A DNA stretch of 64,000 nucleotides, taken from contig CAQOGY010000002.1 in assembly GCA_948847595.1 (NCBI GenBank), positions 496,001-560,000 on the forward strand, read 5' to 3'. The notes under the pieces were generated by a model that did not search any database, had not been told where the DNA came from, and saw only the letters and a program-made list of their open reading frames with translations. Every line of letters starts with the position of its first letter. Within the stretch, counting starts at the first letter, position 1. Source of the stretch: an uncultured Bacteroides sp. Its GTDB lineage: Bacteria > Bacteroidota > Bacteroidia > Bacteroidales > Bacteroidaceae. Shown here piece by piece: positions 59,598-64,000 of the stretch. The translations under genes were made by a program, and so were the position numbers.

Positions 59598-61397
59598 CAT
59601 TCTCGGAATAATTTTATTAACAAGATATTGCAATTTCTTTTGAGTATTTATAGCAATTTCTTCCATTGTTACGTAATCTTGCGCTATAGTAATTATCTGT
59701 GCTTGCAAATCTTCAAAACTTAATCTCTTTTTTGTTTGTCCTGAGCTCTCAACCTTTCCTTCTGAGCTCTCAACCTTTCCTTCTGAGCTCTCAACCTTTC
59801 CTTCTGAGCTCTCAACCTTTCTCTCTGAGCAGCTTTCTGAGATTCTAACTTTTCCTTCTGGCTCATTAACATGATATTTTGTTCCTCTTCCATTTCCTTT
59901 TGAAACTAAGAACCCCTCATTACAAAGCTTCTTCAGCATCTTTGTAATGTCCGAACGATGTTGGGGGACAATATATTGCAGTTGGCTGTTACTAATTTCG
60001 TTTTCGCTATAACAAGTCACTAAAGCTGTTAGCTCATCTTGTGACAAGCTCTCAACCTTTCCATCAAATAGTTCCTTTAGTTTAATTACCGCATCATCCG
60101 GTAATAAGCTGATCATAGGTAGGGTTAATTCTACTTTGTCAGGTCGATTGAATTCTTCAACATATGGTTTCTGCCAGTTAGCTTCTCTCCAGCCTTTTAT
60201 TATCTTATTTACTCCACTTCCCGCTTTCTCTGAAAAGCCGATCAGCATAAACATTTTCTGTAGCGCCTTATTGCGACATACACTATCTCCTCCTTGATAA
60301 TATTGTGCTTTGCTGACAAGCATTGTTCCGGGGTTTTTGAAACGATATTTATCGACCCATTGTTCAACGACAATATTTCCTTCTTCTGAGAAGTCGCAGT
60401 GAATAAGAGCATTGATAAATGCCTCACGTACTGCGATATGGGTAGGCGTTTCGTCAATGCGTATTCCATTTTTTATTTGAAAAGGTTTTGGCAATATGGC
60501 TGTCAGTTTGGGATATACTTTACGGTAGAACTGAAAAAGGTTGGCTTCCCAAGTGCCGTCCGGACAGATACGGTCTGACCATCTGAGAGAAATATCCGTT
60601 TCCAGATGCTCTCTATAATCCGGGAAATAGTTTGGCGCACATTCCGGATCTGTGATGCTTTCTGTTTTCCCGAACATGAGAATTCCAGCCAATGTGAATC
60701 CTTCTTCTTTGGTATGTCGGTCTCTGCGGTATGCTTCCAGTTTGGTTAAGAAGTCCAGATCATCTAAGCTAAGCCATGGGTGGGATGGCTTAAGGTTAGC
60801 AAAAAGTCGCCTGTATTGAATCAGTGTCTCTTTGTCAATATCGTCCATAGAATAATTGGACAGAATTCTTGAATCGCGTGGATGGCTTTCGTCTGAATCT
60901 GCAATCATGCGTCTGACTTCTGCATCCGTACATTTATAGTCACCTTCGTGATTACGCTTAAATGTATGTCCGCCAAAAGGATTTTTGGTTCTGTAGATAG
61001 GACGTTGTGTGCGACTTGCCCGGGGGACGTAAATCAGAAGAAGCCTTTTACCTTTATAAGATCCTTCATACAAATCTTTGTCCACAAGAAGGTTTTCATT
61101 TATACAATCCGGGTTGTTTGCTTGGTTCCAAAAGTCTTTTTTGTATTGGCCGATTTGCTCTTTGGTCAGTCCTTCAATGATAAACTGTTGCTTGTGTTCT
61201 TTGACACCTAGTACGATAATTCCCCCATCTGTATTGGCGAAAGAAGAATAAGTATCCCATAAACTATTAGGAAGACCATCTTTGGCTATCTTAAACTCTA
61301 AGTCTACAGTCTCCTCCTTCTGTATCAATGAGTCTATATAGTCAATAAAATCCCATTCTTCCAGGTCGTTTAGTATGATAGGTTTCTTATGATCCAT
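59508..61397 (-). CDS. AlbA_2-domain ATP-binding protein (RecG-like C-terminal region)
   Basis: 629-residue cytosolic protein of the AlbA_2 (Schlafen-like) ATP-binding group. The N-terminal AlbA_2 domain (about 25-150) shows VDLEFK and SSFANTDGGIIVLGV. The middle has a GHKL-type ATPase-like region (HIAVREAFINALIHCDF), then a winged-helix segment (about 465-510) and a variable linker of EGKVESS repeats encoded by the 21-bp tandem array at 59741-59824. A C-terminal helical region ends the protein. These proteins are widespread accessory genes in Bacteroidota, thought to be regulators or defence-related; function unproven. It sits alone between core genes with its own promoter, suggesting acquisition. 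Confidence 0.87.
   Translation of the reverse strand: MDHKKPIILNDLEEWDFIDYIDSLIQKEETVDLEFKIAKDGLPNSLWDTYSSFANTDGGIIVLGVKEHKQQFIIEGLTKEQIGQYKKDFWNQANNPDCINENLLVDKDLYEGSYKGKRLLLIYVPRASRTQRPIYRTKNPFGGHTFKRNHEGDYKCTDAEVRRMIADSDESHPRDSRILSNYSMDDIDKETLIQYRRLFANLKPSHPWLSLDDLDFLTKLEAYRRDRHTKEEGFTLAGILMFGKTESITDPECAPNYFPDYREHLETDISLRWSDRICPDGTWEANLFQFYRKVYPKLTAILPKPFQIKNGIRIDETPTHIAVREAFINALIHCDFSEEGNIVVEQWVDKYRFKNPGTMLVSKAQYYQGGDSVCRNKALQKMFMLIGFSEKAGSGVNKIIKGWREANWQKPYVEEFNRPDKVELTLPMISLLPDDAVIKLKELFDGKVESLSQDELTALVTCYSENEISNSQLQYIVPQHRSDITKMLKKLCNEGFLVSKGNGRGTKYHVNEPEGKVRISESCSERKVESSEGKVESSEGKVESSEGKVESSGQTKKRLSFEDLQAQIITIAQDYVTMEEIAINTQKKLQYLVNKIIPRMLQAGTIERLYPGVPSHPKQKYKATNKNHK
59741..59824. repeat. 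In-frame 21-bp tandem repeat (four copies)
   Basis: Four consecutive 21-bp units start at 59741, 59762, 59783 and 59804. The first three are identical and the fourth differs only at its end (CTCT instead of CCTT). Each encodes seven residues (EGKVESS register) of the AlbA_2 protein, so gain or loss of units keeps the frame. Confidence 0.95.
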
Positions 61398-61420
61398 TTT
61401 TCTTTCTACTTGATTTTCTG

Positions 61421-61428
61421 CAAAAATA
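61421..61428 (-). promoter_or_regulatory. Predicted -7 box for the AlbA_2 gene
   Basis: The minus strand reads TATTTTTG then C, a perfect -7 box 24 bp before the ATG at 61397. It starts 20 bp from the divergent U32 box, the same geometry as at 59412/59432. Confidence 0.5.
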
Positions 61429-61440
61429 CGTATTAATTCG

Positions 61441-61448
61441 TACCTTTG
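61441..61448 (+). promoter_or_regulatory. Predicted -7 box for the U32 gene
   Basis: TACCTTTG matches TAnnTTTG perfectly, 39 bp before the ATG at 61488. TTTC at 61415-61418 is a possible weak -33 element. Confidence 0.45.
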
Positions 61449-61487
61449 TACCCTCCTATCACATTTTAATGATTATCAGATAGTAAA

Positions 61488-62771
61488 ATGAATATAAAAG
61501 ATTTTGAAATAATGGCGCCTGTCGGTTCGCGTGAATCCCTTGCGGCAGCCATTCAGGCTGGAGCCGATTCTATCTATTTTGGTATAGAAAACCTTAACAT
61601 GCGTGCCCGTTCTGCCAATACGTTTACCGTTGATGACTTGCGTGAGATAGCTCAGACGTGTGATGAACATGGAATGAAAAGCTATCTGACCGTTAATACC
61701 ATTATCTATGATAAGGATATTCCTTTGATGCGTACCATTGTGGACGCGGCTAAAGCGGCAGGAATATCAGCGGTGATCGCTGCCGATGTAGCGGTAATGA
61801 ACTATGCCCGTCAGATCGGTCAGGAAGTACACTTGTCTACTCAATTGAATATATCGAATGCGGAAGCCTTGAAGTTCTACGCCCAGTTTGCCGATGTCGT
61901 AGTGCTGGCCCGTGAGTTGAATCTGGAACAGGTGGCCGAGATTTATCGTCAGATTCGGGAAGAGAATATCTGCGGTCCGAGCGGAGAGCAGATTCGTATT
62001 GAAATGTTCTGTCACGGTGCCTTGTGCATGGCAGTCTCCGGTAAGTGCTATTTGTCTCTGCACGAAATGAATCACTCGGCCAATCGGGGTGCCTGTATGC
62101 AGGTATGCCGCCGTTCTTATACGGTTCGCGATAAGGAGACGGATGTGGAGCTGGATATCGACAATGAATATATCATGTCACCGAAAGACTTGAAGACCAT
62201 TCATTTTATGAATAAGATGATGGATGCGGGTGTGCGTGTATTCAAGATTGAGGGACGTGCCCGTGGTCCTGAGTATGTGCGTACGGTGGTGGAATGTTAT
62301 AAAGAAGCGATAAAGGCCTATCTGGATGATACGTTTACAGACGAAAAGATTGCCGCTTGGGATGAACGTCTGAAGGCAGTCTTTAACCGTGGCTTTTGGG
62401 ATGGCTACTATCTGGGACAACGCTTGGGCGAATGGACACGGAATTATGGTTCGGCCGCTACGGAACGTAAAATCTATGTGGGCAAAGGTATCAAATACTT
62501 CTCCAATATCGGTGTCTCTGAGTTCTTGGTAGAAGCTGCCGAAGTCAGTGTAGGTGACAAGCTGCTGATAACGGGACCTACCACCGGCGCAGTCTTTATG
62601 ACACTGGACGAAGCGCGTGTCGATCTGAAGCCGGTAGAGACGGTAAAGAAAGGTCAGCGTTTCTCAATGAAATCAGAGAAGATACGTCCCAGCGACAAAT
62701 TATATAAATTGGTATCTACCGAAGAATTGAAGAAATTCAAGGGACTTGATGTAGAACAGAAAAGAGGATAA
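61488..62771 (+). CDS. U32 family protein (TrhP/RlhA-like RNA hydroxylation)
   Basis: 427-residue member of the U32 'peptidase' family. It has an N-terminal barrel (APVGSRESLAAAIQAGAD) and a cysteine cluster typical of the Fe-S-binding members: Cys180, Cys187, Cys203 and Cys207 in HGALC, SGKC and RGACMQVCR. Although named collagenase/PrtC-like peptidases, characterised bacterial U32 members TrhP (YegQ) and RlhA act in prephenate-dependent hydroxylation of tRNA or rRNA. Length and C-terminal beta domain (about 330-427) fit TrhP best, as an inference. It begins an operon with a thioesterase 3 bp downstream and dprA overlapping that gene. Confidence 0.87.
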   Translation: MNIKDFEIMAPVGSRESLAAAIQAGADSIYFGIENLNMRARSANTFTVDDLREIAQTCDEHGMKSYLTVNTIIYDKDIPLMRTIVDAAKAAGISAVIAADVAVMNYARQIGQEVHLSTQLNISNAEALKFYAQFADVVVLARELNLEQVAEIYRQIREENICGPSGEQIRIEMFCHGALCMAVSGKCYLSLHEMNHSANRGACMQVCRRSYTVRDKETDVELDIDNEYIMSPKDLKTIHFMNKMMDAGVRVFKIEGRARGPEYVRTVVECYKEAIKAYLDDTFTDEKIAAWDERLKAVFNRGFWDGYYLGQRLGEWTRNYGSAATERKIYVGKGIKYFSNIGVSEFLVEAAEVSVGDKLLITGPTTGAVFMTLDEARVDLKPVETVKKGQRFSMKSEKIRPSDKLYKLVSTEELKKFKGLDVEQKRG

Positions 62772-62774
62772 ACG

Positions 62775-63179
62775 ATGAGCCAGTATATCTACGAATTGGA
62801 GATGAAGGTGCGTGATTACGAATGTGACCTTCAGGGGATTGTCAACAATGCTAATTATCAGCATTATCTGGAGCATACCCGCCACGAGTTTCTGACCTCG
62901 GTAGGTGTTAGCTTTGCGGCGTTGCATGAACAGGGAGTCGATCCGGTAGTGGCACGTATCAATATGGCTTTCAAGACTCCGTTGAAGAGTGGGGACGAGT
63001 TTGTCTCCAAACTATATATGAAGAAAGAAGGCATCAAATACGTATTCTATCAGGATATCTTCCGCAAAAGCGATCAGAAAGTAGTAGTGAAATCCACTGT
63101 TGAGACGGTATGTGTGGTAAACGGACGTTTAAGTAACAGCGAATTGTTCGACAATGTCTTTGCCCCATACCTGAAATGA
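62775..63179 (+). CDS. Acyl-CoA thioesterase, YbgC/4-hydroxybenzoyl-CoA thioesterase-like
   Basis: 134-residue hotdog-fold thioesterase. The catalytic motif D-x2-G-x-V-x-N-x2-Y is present with Asp18 (DLQGIVNNANYQHYLEH). There is no signal peptide, so it is a cytosolic acyl-CoA or acyl-carrier-protein thioesterase. Its stop overlaps the dprA start by 4 bp (ATGA), and it begins 3 bp after the U32 stop, so the three genes are one translationally coupled unit. Physiological substrate not apparent. Confidence 0.9.
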   Translation: MSQYIYELEMKVRDYECDLQGIVNNANYQHYLEHTRHEFLTSVGVSFAALHEQGVDPVVARINMAFKTPLKSGDEFVSKLYMKKEGIKYVFYQDIFRKSDQKVVVKSTVETVCVVNGRLSNSELFDNVFAPYLK

Positions 63180-64000
63180 CCGATAACGAACAAGAACAAA
63201 TATATAGCATCGCTCTGACAATGGTGCCCGGTATCGGGCACATTGGAGCGAAACGTCTGGTAGAGGGCATGAAGAGTGCCACCGATGTGTTCCGCTTCCG
63301 GAAAGAACTGGCGCAGCGATTATCCGGAGTACATGAACGGGTGTCGGGTGCACTGGACTGTCCGTCAATTATTGCCCGTGCCGAACAGGAACTTGTATTC
63401 CTGCAAAAGAATCATATCCAGTGCCTGACTTTTCATGATGAGGCGTATCCTTCCCGCTTGCGGGAGTGTGAAGACGCTCCTGTTGTACTGTTCTATAAGG
63501 GAAATGCCGATTTGAACGCTCTCCATATCATTAATATGGTGGGTACCCGCCACGCTACTGATTACGGTACACAACTCTGTACTACTTTCCTCCGTGACTT
63601 AAAAGCTTTGTGTCCTGACGTATTAGTTGTCAGCGGCCTTGCTTACGGCATTGATATCAATGCCCACCGGAGTGCATTGGACAATGACTTGCCTACAGTC
63701 GGCGTGTTAGCTCACGGACTGGACCGTATTTACCCTTCTCTTCATCGTAAGACAGCCGTTGAAATGCTTGATAAAGGCGGATTGCTGACAGAGTTTCCTG
63801 TCGGTACAACACCGGATAAACACAATTTTATCAGTCGCAACCGTATTGTGGCCGGTATGTGTGATGCTACGATTGTGGTAGAATCGGCTGCCAAAGGCGG
63901 CTCTCTGATCACAGCCGAGCTTGCGGAAAGCTATCACCGCGACTGTTTCGCCTTCCCCGGTCGTGTGACCGACGAATATTCAAAAGGATGTAACCAACTG
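63176..64000 (+). CDS. dprA: DNA-processing protein DprA, 5' part (runs off window)
   Basis: Open frame without a stop to the window edge (275 codons visible). It begins ATGACCGATAACG, overlapping the thioesterase stop by 4 bp. The N-terminal helix-hairpin-helix-like region (about 10-70, MVPGIGHIGAKRLV) precedes the Rossmann-like DprA core with the hallmark VVSGLAYGIDINAHRSAL, GLDRIYP, the FISRNRIVAG loop and ESAAKGGSLITAELA. DprA loads RecA on incoming single-stranded DNA during transformation; in Bacteroides its role may be wider because natural competence is not established there. The C-terminal winged-helix part, if present, lies beyond the window. Confidence 0.95.
   Translation, partial: MTDNEQEQIYSIALTMVPGIGHIGAKRLVEGMKSATDVFRFRKELAQRLSGVHERVSGALDCPSIIARAEQELVFLQKNHIQCLTFHDEAYPSRLRECEDAPVVLFYKGNADLNALHIINMVGTRHATDYGTQLCTTFLRDLKALCPDVLVVSGLAYGIDINAHRSALDNDLPTVGVLAHGLDRIYPSLHRKTAVEMLDKGGLLTEFPVGTTPDKHNFISRNRIVAGMCDATIVVESAAKGGSLITAELAESYHRDCFAFPGRVTDEYSKGCNQL

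Noticed and set aside
1..64000. tRNA, rRNA or insertion-sequence genes
   Set aside because: I looked for tRNA-like cloverleaf 3' ends, rRNA words and transposase motifs and saw none; the accessory genes carry no visible mobile-element ends.

Overview
The window is chromosomal DNA of a gut Bacteroides. The evidence is five-fold: repeated SusC/SusD pairs, a hybrid two-component sensor fused to an AraC domain, ECF sigma/FecR anti-sigma pairs, lipoproteins with the Bacteroidota export style, and start sites preceded by the Bacteroides -7 box TAnnTTTG. Gene order from about 4 to 33.7 kb (HTCS, GH51, sulfatase, GH43-like, sulfatase, GH2, SusR-like, SusC, SusD, SusE-like, GH66, GH31, GH31, esterase, ATPase, GH32, cupin, cysK) matches from memory the B. 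thetaiotaomicron VPI-5482 stretch around BT3097 to BT3080, read in reverse. That assignment is recall, not a database result.

Layout. (1) 0.1-13.1 kb: a divergent HTCS regulator and a five-gene operon of GH51, two serine-type sulfatases, a GH43-like enzyme and a GH2 enzyme. It has no SusC/SusD of its own and looks built for a sulfated arabinose/galactose-containing glycan. (2) 13.2-25.4 kb: a complete dextran-type utilization locus with a SusR-like membrane regulator, SusC, SusD, a SusE-like binding lipoprotein with three similar modules, a GH66 endo-dextranase and a GH31 alpha-glucosidase. A convergent second GH31 lies beyond a 340-bp repeat-rich spacer. (3) 28-33.7 kb: an esterase, an AAA/DUF4143 ATPase, an orphan GH32 fructanase, a KdgF-like cupin and cysteine synthase, ending in a strong terminator.

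(4) 33.8-43.0 kb, minus strand, visibly more AT-rich: ECF sigma, FecR, SusC with STN domain, SusD, DUF3823 lipoprotein and an enolase-superfamily enzyme, with no glycosidase. The susC leader holds a predicted cis-antisense small RNA. (5) 43.0-45.8 kb: an FMN split-barrel protein and RNase R, separated by an array of dyad repeats. (6) 46.0-56.3 kb, minus strand: a second sigma/FecR/SusC/SusD operon with a HExxH metallohydrolase lipoprotein, a DUF4302 lipoprotein and a BACON-type lipoprotein. (7) 56.4-64 kb: mostly core genes (epimerase, PAP2 phosphatase, dusB, a U32 family protein, a thioesterase and a truncated dprA), interrupted by an AlbA_2-type ATP-binding protein with an in-frame 21-bp tandem repeat.

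The most unusual signals are non-coding. Two intergenic arrays (25620-25757 and 43535-43618) have unrelated core sequences but the same design: short inverted repeats recurring every 22 bp. A promoter plus intrinsic terminator lies antisense to the first STN-type susC leader. Phased TGGTA sites occur upstream of cysK. All positions and motifs come from reading the sequence; functions are family-level inference.
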